DNA of 22,053 nt, taken from positions 1 through 22,053 of the forward strand of contig JAPMOS010000381.1 in the NCBI GenBank assembly GCA_027972325.1, in the 5' to 3' direction. This document shows, one piece after another, positions 1 to 9,900 of this stretch. The position numbers and the translations under genes were made by a program. Source of the DNA: Paratrimastix pyriformis. Lineage: Eukaryota; Preaxostyla; Paratrimastigidae. Within the stretch, counting starts at the first letter, position 1, and each line of letters starts with the position of its first letter. The notes under the pieces were generated by a model. It was not told where the DNA came from. It saw only the letters and a list, made by a program, of their open reading frames with translations, and did not search any database.

Positions 1-87
1 ATTGCTTTCAATTTCTTCAATGGTGAACTTGTCAGCTCTACCTCTCTCATTTCTGCTGTAAAGCAGATGTGTGCATCCTCTTGACAT
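1..87 (-). CDS. Unrecognised ORF, 5' end only, continues off the left edge
   Basis: An ATG at 87 on the minus strand opens a frame that stays open for all 29 codons to the window edge. The peptide begins MSRGCTHLLYSRNERGRADK and continues with a short acidic/hydrophobic stretch. I do not recognise a family. Support for a real gene is positional: it lies in the polymerase strand direction, starts after a gap of about 150 bp downstream of the small ORF at 236-484, and has a TATA-like box about 42 nt upstream of its ATG. It would be the next gene of the Polinton-type element. Confidence 0.4.
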   Translation of the reverse strand, partial: MSRGCTHLLYSRNERGRADKFTIEEIESN

Positions 88-127
88 GTGTTTTATGCAC
101 GCTGAACGGATTGTTCTTTTATTGAAC

Positions 128-137
128 CTATATATAA
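128..137 (-). promoter_or_regulatory. TATA-like box upstream of the left-edge ORF
   Basis: On the minus strand the sequence reads TTATATATAG about 42 nt before the ATG at 87. The surrounding ~150 bp holds no ORF and is very AT-rich, so the match is suggestive only. The integrase ATG has a TATAAAT box at a similar distance. Confidence 0.35.
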
Positions 138-235
138 TTCATTCGGCTCAACAGTGTTGACTATCTTATATATGTAGTATTTCATTTTACTATACTATAG
201 TATTAGATAATATTTCAACTGTATTTAAGTCACTT

Positions 236-484
236 TCATTTTTGATTTTCAGTTGGTGCTTCCAAATTATAATGAATTCTGCTTTGCTCTCTGCCCTGTT
301 TCTGTAACTCTCCATACACTACAGTTTCTTCTAATAATGCTTCTAATAGGTTGGTTATGTCTTTCATTGAGCGTTCAATTGATGTAAGTTTAGTATTCAT
401 CTTGTCAATTGTCGACTGTTTAGATGATTCCATAATAATGAACGCTGATAAATTACTTACCAATTCTGTAGTGTCCATATGCAT
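236..484 (-). CDS. Small predicted coiled-coil protein overlapping the polymerase 3' end
   Basis: This is an 82-residue ORF (MHMDTTELVSNLSAF...) starting inside the last codons of the polymerase gene, in another frame, and overlapping it by 32 nt. Residues about 20-55 alternate hydrophobic and charged positions (KMNTKLTSIERSMKDITNLL), as in a short coiled coil, followed by an acidic and then basic tail. No signal peptide, membrane segment or known motif is visible. The overlap and same strand suggest co-expression with the polymerase. Polintons often carry small unassigned ORFs; I cannot link this one to a named family. It looks whole. Confidence 0.45.
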   Translation of the reverse strand: MHMDTTELVSNLSAFIIMESSKQSTIDKMNTKLTSIERSMKDITNLLEALLEETVVYGELQKQGREQSRIHYNLEAPTENQK

Positions 485-3400
485 AACTGTCAGTCTTGTT
501 CCTCAAATACCTTTTGTCATCATATGAACACAATGCAAACTTGTTCACTGATACTGAATATAACTGATGGTACTTGCTTTGGATTGTGCAAAATTTCACC
601 TTAGGATGCGCTTTATCAATCTCTTCATCATTCTTTTTATCGATCTCTTCATCATTCTTCTCATCATTCTTTCTCTGTTTGCGCTTTGGCTTCAGACATT
701 CTGAGTTCAGACATTCCATGAATCTTTTGTGTGATAATTCTTGCTTGATTGCTGACTTCTTCACACCTTTGCATTTGGCATGCTTCTCTTTATCACCTTC
801 TATGACATATGAATACATCTTCGAACGTAATCCACAGAACTCTATGATTTGCTTGCCTTTGGCTTCATCCTTGAACTTTCCAATCTTGGCAATGTTTTTT
901 TCGCTGAATAGTGCATTGTCCTCTGGATAATTGGATGTATCGAGTTCGTCTTCAAATTCTTTCATGTCTTCGTAGATGTCTTCTGTCTCCACAGCTACAC
1001 ATAAACTGTCAGTATCTGTGAATAGCAATTTGACTTTGTCTCCATACTTTGCTTTGAGTGTGTTGTAGTAAAAGTCATACATGTGCATCTTGGATAAGTC
1101 TAATATTGATTGCCCAACTGCTATTGGCATGTTCAATTTGACTGATGTCTGTCTTGCATGTATGCCTACGAGTTTATCTCCAAATATCACTGTCTTCTCA
1201 TAATTTGGCTTGGCTACGAGCTTACGTGCCTTCTCCTCACTGGATGTTAGTGTAAAGTTGATGTGAGAACGATTGTTCTGCATGGTTTTTCCAAAGACTG
1301 CATTGTTGGCTAATTTGAATAGTGCCTTCTCGAATTCATTCTTTGTTTTTGAACGCTCGTTGGTATTGAATCCTATGTAGTCTTCTAACCAATCATCTTG
1401 TTTAAAACTCATCACTCTTTTGACTGCTTTCAGTTCCATTCCTAAACTCAAATATAGCTGGAGTGCACGATAATGCACAACATAATCAGTCTTGTCTTCA
1501 AAATCACAAATCAACTTCTCAACTTTTGCCTGCTTTAGGCTTAAATTCGTCTTCAACAACTTCTGGTATTCAGATAACTTTTCATCTTCTACAACCTTCT
1601 TGCATGGTGCTAATGGATAATCATTGTGCATGTCATGTAGTTCTTTTGGATATGATAAATCCACTTCTAATATGTAGCCTCTATCTCCATTCTTGTCTAA
1701 TGACATTATCTTGCTCTTCGTGAACTTGCTTACGTTCTTTTCCCATTGAAAATCAGTCGTTGGTAGTCTATAACTCATTGCTTTGCCGTAAAGGTTGTTA
1801 GCATCGAGATACAGAATGTACACCGTTTTGCCCTCTTTGTTGTATGTCTTCATGTACTTGTTGTTGGCTTGACAATATCTGTTCGTTATCATTGAAATCC
1901 CTCCTCGAATACCCTTCTCAATAAACAAATGCATGTCCATTTGTGTCATTAAATAAGTCTAACTCCACCTTCGAACGCTTCAGTGCCGCATCCCATGACA
2001 TTGCTGGTAATGACACGTAACATACCGGATCGAGCCCGTAATTTTTACATACATGCTACGAAACTTTTCGAAGACATCTGCTAATAGTAACACATCAGTT
2101 TTAAGGTATATGTCATGATAATCACCTAACGTTTCACATTCAAATGTGTTCCATACTGTCTGTGCATGTGCATAATCTTCATCAGATATGGCTTTATCGT
2201 TTAGTTTACTGTAAAATGCTTCCTTTGGTGGCAATTCAGTCTCATCGAACTTCTCCATTGTGTTCAAATAGTCATATGGATAAACACCCTTCTGGCATAA
2301 AAGTTTCAGGTTCTCTTCACTGATTCCTTCCCAATCTGCTTTTGTTCTGATAAAATCATCGTAGTTGTTCTTCCCTAAGTTCTCTGATAATTTATCCAAT
2401 GATTCTGTCATGAATGCAAAACTGTCTTTGAACTCTATATTTCCATCCATCGAGAACGACAGATACTTCTCTTCAGTCAATGCTAAGCATGTAATTTTCT
2501 CACTAAAGTTCCCTATTTCTTGCATTAAGAGGTGAGAATCATAACCCTTTAGATTGTGAAAGAAAACTGGTACCTTGTAATTCTTCAGACTGAATGATAA
2601 GTTACATCCATTATGTTGCCTGCTCGATATTCACCGGTAATATGATCATGGTCTCTCACTTTATCTGATTCATCTTCAATCTCTCGTCCACAAATATGAC
2701 ACACAGTGGCTTTATCAAACTCTTTTGTTGTTCCTTCGATAAGTTCATCTCACAGTTCCTTTTGACTATCTTCAGTATCGTTTTACGCTCTTCGATGATG
2801 GATTTTAAGAAATGCTCAACTGCTCCTTCACCGATACAATTGTATTGGTCTCTCAAACTCTGGATAATTACTGACAACTTTGTATGCATATGAACACACA
2901 TTATGGTGCTGATATGCTGCTTTTATTTTCTCATCGTCATCATCATCAATTGGTGTTGTGAGTGCTTCGAAATCTGCATAAATCGCAAAAGGTTGCTTCA
3001 CTGATTTTGATATATGCTTGAATTCGACATGAGCATCTTCTTCTATTGGTAACCATGCTTGACAACATTCATGCTCATAGCACACTGGTTTATGCCTTTG
3101 CAACAGGCTTTCATTCCAAAATCCATGCATACAGTTCAGACAAAATACTTTTCCATTGTGGCTGTTCTGGCTTGAACTTAAGAGACGAGACAAATCTTTA
3201 ATCAACACATAATGTGAGTTGGTTTCTGTCTTCTCACATCCTTCTCCTTTCATCACCTCTGTATTCTCATCGAGCTCTGTTATACGTAGCATATTGACTA
3301 CTGTTTTAGCCGTATTCCAAATTGGTGAGACATACAATGGATTGAAGACAACTGATGTCTTCTTCTCCTTCTTAACCTTTTTGTTGTGATATGATGCTCG

Positions 3401-4310
3401 ATCACATTGATGGCTATGTTATTTTTAGCTTCAAATCGTGGTATACTGTCAATTTCCATTGGAAAATGAATGCCCTTAAAGTCGAGCTCATTGTCATACT
3501 TCATGTATTGCTTCACTCTCTCGGATGCACATCAACTGGATGCAATGTTGCTAAAACACTCCATTTAAAACACTCATTGTCATCATTCTGAATATTTATC
3601 AATGCTTTCTTCTGGTTCAATACCTCTGGTAATTCAATGTAACTGCTTCCACGCATTGGCTTGTATGAGGCTACATTCAAAAACACATTCTCAATACGTT
3701 TTAGGACCCATGCACTTCCATTGTTAACAAAATTGTCCACGAGCTCGGATTCTCGACACTGCATTCCCAATTCCTTCTTCAATGTCTTTCTTACCGAGAA
3801 TTCGAATGCTGCCTGATGAAAAGTGTCCATACATTGACTTGTCTTCTTTGGTGAACTGACATTTCAACACGATGTTCAGTTTGAACTGTCCTCCTTCATC
3901 TCTTCATATAATATCTTTTTATCATTCCTTCAGTGTCCACAAAACACCTCTCAACACTTTGCTTGTAGTCAGTTGCCTCGATCTTTCCATGGTTCATAAT
4001 AGAATAGTTCTTCATGAAACCTTTCATAGCTTTTTTGCATTCTACCACTTCATATTGTGCTATTTTTCCAAACTCATCTTCGACGTTTTCTGCTCCTTTT
4101 GTTGATAAGGCATCTACATGAATAACTTCTTCTTGTGCAATCTTCACTTCTTTCTTTTCTTTCTTTTCCTTCTTTCCTGTTTTGGTGACGTTGCCTGCCG
4201 TTTATTTATGTATTCTTCGAACAACTTCTTCGCCTCTTCATCTGAGAGTCCATCAAATGCAACAAATGGATTTTGCGGTTTGTCATGTCTATAGTAGTGT
4301 GAGATAAAAT
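453..4310 (-). CDS. Protein-primed family B DNA polymerase of the Polinton-type element (fossil)
   Basis: The gene would replicate the element by protein-primed synthesis. Parts in order along the minus strand: an N-terminal region (FVAFDGLSDEEAKKLF, ~4,190-4,310); a conserved block containing DNECFKWSVL (~3,520-3,660); a Cys/His zinc-finger-like cluster (CX2C...HX4C, ~3,060-3,150); exonuclease motif I YADFEAL (~2,960-2,985); exonuclease motif III with LKTDVLLLADVF (~2,065-2,110); palm motif A DANNLYGKAMSYRLP (~1,765-1,815); motif B KLANNAVFGKTM (~1,270-1,325); motif C FTDTDSLCV (~995-1,025); and the C-terminal YAYGHY signature common in this family (~470). Total length matches the ~1,100-1,300 residues usual for Polinton polymerases. 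The gene is broken, with about five breaks. Assignment to DNA_pol_B_2-type polymerases is firm; closer placement would need a tree. Confidence 0.9.
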
Positions 4311-4388
4311 TTTTTTCATAATATTTTATTAATCTATAAATTTAAGGTTCCTCTAAGTCACTTTTAATTTTATAACTTCATTATACTA
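4311..4388. promoter_or_regulatory. Short divergent 5' region between polymerase and integrase
   Basis: About 80 very AT-rich bases separate the two head-to-head genes. On the plus strand a TATAAAT box lies at 4335-4341, about 48 nt before the integrase ATG at 4389. No equally clear box is seen for the polymerase direction. A shared bidirectional promoter is inferred from the layout. Confidence 0.35.
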
Positions 4389-5400
4389 ATGGAAAAGACC
4401 ATTCAAAATGCTTATAGCAATCCTAAAACGGGCTTTGTTTCTGCTCCTAAATTGTATCGAAAACTCAAACAAGATGACAAGAAAATCACCTTAGATGCTG
4501 TCCAAAACGTGCTAAATAAGACACCTGATTATCAAATCATGAAAGAAGATAGAAACCCAAAAAGTTCAACACGATTGTGGCTCATACTGCTCTCGTACAG
4601 ATGGATATCATCATCTATGATCGTTTTAAGACGAGAACTGGATTCGAGAACATCCTCTGTGTTATTGATGTGTACTCTCGTTATGCTGCCTGTCGTCCTC
4701 TTAAAACAAGAAAGCCCACTGAGGTTCTCAAAGCAATTAAAAGTATCTTCCATGATGACTTAAAGGTACTCCTGAAAACATCAACTGTGACAATGAATTC
4801 CAAGCTAAACAATATGTCAAATGGATGACTGATAATCATGTTGTGGCTCATTTCAGTGACCCTGAAGAAATCAATAAGAATAGTATTGTTGAACGATTCA
4901 ATCGTACAATTGCTCTCAAACTACAACGTTGGCGTCTCTCTTCAGTGACTCCGATTGGACTAAAGTTCTTCCTGATTTGGTATCTTCTTACAACAATGAT
5001 TACCACAGAACCATTAAAGCAACACCTTATAATGTGTTCAACAACCATGATACAAACAAACAATCAGTCACTCAAATAGAACGTATTTATAATATTGGTG
5101 ACCATGTTCGTGCTGTTCGAAAGCTCAAAGCATTCGCTAAAGGTGATGAAGTAAAGTATTCTCTCGCTGTCTATATCATTGACTCATTCGATGGTAAAAG
5201 TATGTTCTCAAGAACCTGAAGTCTGGAGAACTGTTGAAAAACACTACAAACAATATGAGTTGAAGAAGGTTGGTGAAATCATCGAGAAGGAGAGCACTGA
5301 AAAGCTGTCAAGAAGATTGATGACACAAAGAAGAAAAGACTCGTCAAACGAAGACTGACTCGAGAAGGTATTGACACAGATAATATAATGCATGATATGA
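4389..5400 (+). CDS. Retroviral-type (rve) integrase of the Polinton-type element (fossil)
   Basis: The product would insert the element into chromosomes. It starts MEKTIQNAYSNPKTGFVSAP with an N-terminal region typical of Polinton integrases (KLYRKLKQDDKKITLDAVQ). The DDE core follows: first acidic motif near QMDIIIYD (~4,598-4,625), second in VIDVYSRY (~4,660-4,685), and the glutamate in NSIVERFNRT (~4,880-4,910). Further on are HRTIKATPY (~5,005-5,030) and a small SH3/chromo-like region with GDHVRAVRKLK (~5,098-5,130), then a lysine-rich tail. ATG and TATA spacing support the chosen start. The gene is broken, with about three breaks, yet the catalytic triad positions are recognisable. It points away from the polymerase across a short shared 5' region. 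Confidence 0.85.
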
Positions 5401-5407
5401 AGCTCCG

Positions 5408-5578
5408 TTAATGGAAATATTCATTTTCATACACTATTGTAGTGGAATCGTCACTCTCATCTCCTTTCTTCTTAGTTATTGTAACAGTGAAATATTCATC
5501 ACCATGAAGCTTAATCAACTCCTGTAGGAGTTCAAATAGCGCCCTATCAATCTTAACTGGATGCTTATCACAATTCAT
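5408..5578 (-). CDS. 56-residue unrecognised ORF convergent with the integrase
   Basis: An ATG at 5578 on the minus strand opens a 56-codon frame ending at 5408, just after the integrase tail. The peptide (MNCDKHPVKIDRALFELLQE..., later EYFTVTITKKKGDESDD) has a short amphipathic helix, a beta-like stretch, a KKK-acidic segment and an aromatic C-terminus. Its composition is protein-like and differs from random translation of AT-rich DNA. No family is recognised. It sits tail to tail with the integrase, so a small accessory gene of the element is the likeliest reading, but chance is possible at this length. Confidence 0.35.
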   Translation of the reverse strand: MNCDKHPVKIDRALFELLQELIKLHGDEYFTVTITKKKGDESDDSTTIVYENEYFH

Positions 5579-5884
5579 TCTCTATATACTAACTATAGAT
5601 AATTATTTTTCTTCAAATACCTTTACATGTTAATCAACTGCTATCACTCATTCACTATTTCATTGAGTTAGCCCCAGTAGCTCATTGAATTATCATCTTA
5701 AAACACTCAGAGCTCAAATGATGAAACTGTTTTCATCTCTTTGGAAATAGAAGGTAAATCTGATTGATTTCTCTTTCAATTCATGTCAAAGCTGAGTAAA
5801 TTTTCGCTTTAAAGGGCTCGGTGCTGAAATCAAATTTCATATTGTTTTATCATTTTGTCATACTTTTCCATTTTCTTAGAATCA
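5579..5884. other. AT-rich stretch without a recognisable gene
   Basis: I see no ORF with protein-like character on either strand. Words such as GAGCTCAAATGATGAAA and TTGATTTCTCTTTCAATTCATG weakly resemble the repeat unit that follows, so this may be a more decayed part of the same array near the element's end. Confidence 0.5.
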
Positions 5885-6390
5885 ATTATTTGAGCTGATT
5901 CAATCAAAAGAATGCATCATTTACTTAAGATTGATGCATTATTTAATGATCACTTTTGAAAAGCACTTTGTCACAATTTTATTTTGAATGAAGAGATAAG
6001 CTGTTTCTGATTGAATTCTCTTTCGTTTGATGCTTAAGATGATTGAATTGTTTGATTTGACAAAATGGCAAAATAATTTCTGGGACAAAATGGAAAAAAT
6101 TGAAAATGCATGGAGAATTCGCTTTTGCCTCTAATTTCGTTTGTAGCTCGAATGAATTGATGCTTAAATCATTCCAAGCTGATTAAAATAAAATGCTCGT
6201 TTTACTTAAAAAACATTGAGAAAAAAGATTTTGCTCTGAAGAAATCGAATTTTGCCTCAAATAACGTTTGTAGCTCGAGAAAATTAATGCTTAAATCATT
6301 CAAAGCTGATAAAATAAAATGCTCCTTTTCAATAAAATATAATGAGAAAAAGATTTTGTTCTGAAGAAATCGATTTTTGCCTCAAATAAC
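5885..6390 (+). repeat. Degenerate tandem repeat, ~127-bp unit, at the edge of the AT-rich block
   Basis: Two adjacent units are clear. The word GTTTGTAGCTCG occurs at 6139-6150 and again at 6266-6277 (period 127), each followed by TTAATGCTTAAATCATT-like sequence, AAGCTGATAAAATAAAATGC and GAGAAAAAGATTTTG. A third unit starts at about 6,366 (GAAATCGATTTTTGCCTCAA) and stops at about 6,390. A more diverged relative begins near 5,885 (GAGCTGATTCAATCAAAAGA, then TTTACTTAAGATTGATGCA). Position between the integrase and the compositional border suggests subterminal repeats of the Polinton-type element. Confidence 0.7.
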
Positions 6391-6504
6391 AACGCAAGCG
6401 TGAAAAATTGTGTGTGAAAATTGCTTGTCTCAGAACTCTCCTTTTATAACTACTCCCCTGCTGTCCCTGTTGTTGTGCCCCCCTTGTCTGTGTCTGGCCC
6501 TGCC

Positions 6505-6741
6505 ATGGCTGACACCAAGGCGCCTGATCCCGCTGCCGTGGCGCCGGCTGCTTCCGCTGCTGTTCGCAAGATTGGTGCCGCCGACCTGGTCCCCAGCCGG
6601 GGGGATCATGATGTGGGGAAGGAGCCAGTGTGGGGACGGTGGATCAGGGGACCATCCAAGTTGAGCTACCGGTCATTCCGGTGCTGGTGGATGGGCAGTA
6701 GCCCCCCCTCAGGCTGGCGCGAGGAGTGCTTCTCGTATTAA
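6505..6741 (+). CDS. Weak small ORF, MADTKAPDPAAV..., unknown
   Basis: The ATG at 6505 lies in a good initiation context (GCCATGG) 56 nt downstream of a TATAA word. The frame codes 78 residues and begins with an Ala/Pro-rich segment (MADTKAPDPAAVAPAASAAV), then RKIGAADLVPSRGDHDVG. After about residue 45 another frame looks more protein-like (VDQGTIQVELPVIPVLVDGQ, ending in a stop near 6,700), so a frame change or an intron may lie between. No family is recognised. The GC-rich setting makes chance ORFs common, and confidence is low. Confidence 0.25.
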   Translation: MADTKAPDPAAVAPAASAAVRKIGAADLVPSRGDHDVGKEPVWGRWIRGPSKLSYRSFRCWWMGSSPPSGWREECFSY

Positions 6742-6916
6742 CTTTCGTTTTCTTTTTTCTGTTCTTCGGTCCCCCCGCCCCCTCATTCTGTCATGTCCTC
6801 TTTGTTCCATTTTGTATGCGAGTTGATGTTTCCTTGCGAGTTTCCAGTCTCTCTCTTCCTCCCGATGCCCCCTGTGCACCTTCCCCTGGAGGGAGCGCTG
6901 GGGTGCATTTTACCCG

Positions 6917-6930
6917 CCGGCTTCGGCCGG
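6917..6930 (+). other. GC hairpin with TTCG loop
   Basis: CCGGC-TTCG-GCCGG forms a five-pair stem closed by C-G around a TTCG tetraloop, one of the most stable small RNA hairpins. It lies in non-coding sequence between the two virus-like elements; no gene is seen that it would terminate. Confidence 0.5.
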
Positions 6931-6941
6931 ACCAACGGTTT

Positions 6942-9900
6942 TCATTCACTATTTCTCAGTTCGATTATGTCGTGCTGTTTAGGTGATTGAATAGTATAAC
7001 ACACACACACATACACGGATCCAGCCGACGTCTTCGGCAAGGGTCCAATGAAATCAAGTTGCAAAGACGAAAAGGGACTCCCAGCTGGTGTCGTCAGAAG
7101 ATCAGCAGGAGCATCCGGCTTGCGGGCTGCAAGTTGGCACCCCACACAAGACCGGACAAACTTGGCAACATCCTCCTCATCGTGGGGCCAGGTAACCGCC
7201 TGATGCAGACGGTAGGTGGTCCGTTGGACTCCGCCATGGCCAGAAAGTGGGAGCGAATGGGCGCATGTCAAGAGGCGCGACACGCAATCATCCGGAGGCC
7301 GCTCCTCAAGGACCCAGCGGCCATCGACGATTCGGTGCTTCAAAGGCGACAACAGCTTCACCAGAGGAAGGTCATCGACGGAAAACCCATCGGGAAGCTC
7401 ATGAGGTGAAGCAGGATCTGTTGTGGGACCACCCTTGTCATCGTCGACCACAACCACCCGAACCCCAGGTGGTGCGTCACGACAAACCGGCGGGGGAGGG
7501 TCCACCGGGGCAATGAGTCTGCTCAGCAAGTCAGCAATGAAGTTCCCAGAGCCAGGCTCGTAGCGAACAATCAGAGCATACATGGCCAGCTGAGCGCGCC
7601 AACGGTGAACACGATCACTGGTGGAATCACTGGTGCCGAAGCTCAAGTTCCGGTGGTCGGTCGTCGCCACAATAGGACCATGCAAATAGCCCCTGAGCTT
7701 GTGCAACGCCCAAACCAAAGCGAGAGTCTCTTGTTCAAGCGTGGAGTAGCGTCTCTCCGCGGGGGTCAGCTGCCTCCCAGCGAAGCATACGGTCTCCACC
7801 GGGCGGCCAGGTGGGTATTGAAGTAGGACCGCGCCAATACCCTTCTGAGAAGCATCCGTCCGGATCTCCAGCCGCGCCTGAGGGTCAGGGTGATGGAGCA
7901 CAGGCGCGCGCGACAACAGGGTCTTCAGCTTGCTGAAAGACTCCCGGCACTCCGCATTCCAGTGAAAGTGCTGGCCTTTCTTCAGAAGAGGAAGCATCGA
8001 AGCCAAAAGACGGTAATGTCCAGGGAGGTACGGGATGTAGTACTGGATCGTCCCCACAAGGCTGCGCAGTTCAGCCACGTTGCAAGGATCACGCAGCTGC
8101 AGGAAAGGGGCAGCGCGCTCCGGGTCAGGACGAGTCCCATCCGGGCCAAGGAGCAAACCCAGATAAGACAACTCCTTGGGGCCAATGTTGGCCTTCTTAA
8201 CATTCAGACGAAGGCGGTGAAGTGCGGCCCGTTCCAATGCACGTCGCAAGCCAGAAAGGAATTCAGGAAAGTCCCGTCCCCCAATACCCAGGTCGTCTTG
8301 ATAGACAACCGTCCGGGCCAGATTGGAGAAGATGGTCGAGGTCTGCCTCTGAAAGTAAGAGGGTCCCGAGACAACCCCAAAAGGCAGGCGAAGGAACTCA
8401 GACTGCCCGTGACTTGAGGTGAACGAGAGCAGCGGAACGCTTTCTGGGGCCACCGGAGCCTGATTGAACCCGGCACTGAGATCAAAGGAGGCCAAGTAAC
8501 CACAGCCCCGGAAAACCGAAGTCAGATCGTTGACCATCGGCAACGGGAAAGCCTCCTGAGCAGTGCGGGAATTGAGTTGAGAAAAGTCCACACAAAGTCT
8601 CCAGCCGCCACCACGCTTGGGGGCGACCGTCAGTGGAGCAGCCCAGACGCTCCGTGATGGACGTATCACCCCCGCAGAAAGCCAATCATCAATTTGTCTC
8701 TTGACGAAGGCCTCCTTTTCCCCGTGAAAACGCCGGGGAGGGGTCGAGACAGGGCTGGCTCCGGGCAAGAGCTGGACCCGGAAAGGCTCCATCACAGCGG
8801 GGGAAGAGGTGAGTCCCCCAAAAAGATGCGCATACTCGCCGAGAAGGTCGGTAACCTGCTGGGCCTCGGAGTCGGTGAGAACATCACGGCGAACAACAGG
8901 AAGGGTCGGTGCAGCCTTCTCAAGGTGAGGCTGATCAGGCGCGGGTGCAATCCACACAGGCGGGGATTCCGAAACTCCAGAAGGCGGAGTTGCAAGAGTG
9001 GCAATGCGCGGAGCAGCAAGAGCAAGGGCGGCCAAATCAGGTTGGCCGTCAGAATCAAGAGCACCAAGGGGACCGGCCAAAACCAAGCGTCCCACGATGG
9101 CCTCACCACCATAATCATCATCACCCAGATCGTTGTCTTCATCGTCAACAGGAATGTTGAGAGGAGTGATGGTTGGAGTGTCACCAAGAGCAAGGCCATG
9201 ACCACGCAATTCAGAGAGACCCACCAGGATCAACGGGTCACGACCCAGATGGTACAAGACAGCCTGTTGAGGCTTGCATTCGGGGCTCAGCCTCAAAGTA
9301 ACGGGACTGAAGCGCTGAACAGAGGTGCGACTGCCATCAGCGAGCAATACCGAGCGAATCGGCCCGTCCTCCACAGGTAGTGCCAGATCATGCGCAAAGG
9401 CAGGCGAAATAACAGAGATCATCGCGCCGGTATCAAGGAGAGCAGGCGCGGACACCCCGTTCACGACAATGGTTGTGGTAAGCTGAGGGTCAAGCTTCCC
9501 AAAAGATGGGAATGTGACAGCGGTGGTAGCTGTCCCAGAGCATGGAGTGGTGGCCACAACAGAGGCTGACGGTGCAGGAGTGCCATCCGGTACGGCAGGA
9601 GGTGAACAGGTGACAGGCCCAACAGGAGTGGGAGGAACCCCAGCCGGTGATGGACAGGCTTGGAGAAGCCGCAAGTGAGCCGGGTTCCGCGAACGGCGTG
9701 GGTACCGTCCGCCACCGAAAGTAGGAGCCGATGTGGTGGAGGTACCCGAAGGAGCTGGAGACAAGGTTGACGGAGGTGGAGCAGGGGCAGGTGGACGATT
9801 GGGGGCCAACCTCGGGGCCCCGTTGTTTTCGGGATGGAACCTGCTCCGTCCGGGAATTCCATGATTGTTGCCCGGACAATCCGAAATCGCATGACCAGAG

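Larger units (their letters stand above)
1..6390. mobile_element. Polinton/Maverick-type element, partial, fossil
   Basis: An AT-rich block holds a protein-primed type B DNA polymerase on the minus strand and an rve-type integrase on the plus strand, the gene pair that defines Polintons/Mavericks and the related adintoviruses. Small unrecognised ORFs lie at 1-87, 236-484 and 5408-5578. Capsid, protease and packaging ATPase genes are not seen; they may lie beyond the left edge, where another ORF continues. The right limit is set at about 6,390, where a tandem repeat stops and the sequence turns GC-rich. Terminal inverted repeats and target duplication cannot be checked because the left end is outside the window. 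The element is broken, with several breaks in the polymerase and a few in the integrase. Most catalytic motifs remain readable, which suggests middle age. Confidence 0.8.
6391..6990. other. GC-rich inter-element stretch with a weak small ORF
   Basis: Composition changes abruptly here from AT-rich to GC-rich. The stretch holds a TATAA word at 6445-6449, a small ORF (6505-6741), a pyrimidine-rich segment (6740-6800) and a tight hairpin (6917-6930). Nothing recognisable connects it to the elements on either side; it could be host sequence or remains of another insertion. Confidence 0.5.

Noticed and set aside
192-203. Perfect 12-bp palindrome ATACTATAGTAT
   Set aside because: It lies in AT-rich non-coding DNA where such palindromes are common; no second copy supports a site.
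222-364. The word TAAGTCACTTT at ~226 and again at 4354 as a possible shared control element of the Polinton
   Set aside because: An 11-base match in 6 kb of AT-rich sequence is expected by chance.
8694-9380. Plus-strand 228-codon frame inside the gypsy region
   Set aside because: It is a shadow of the gag-pol frame on the opposite strand, with no domain of its own.
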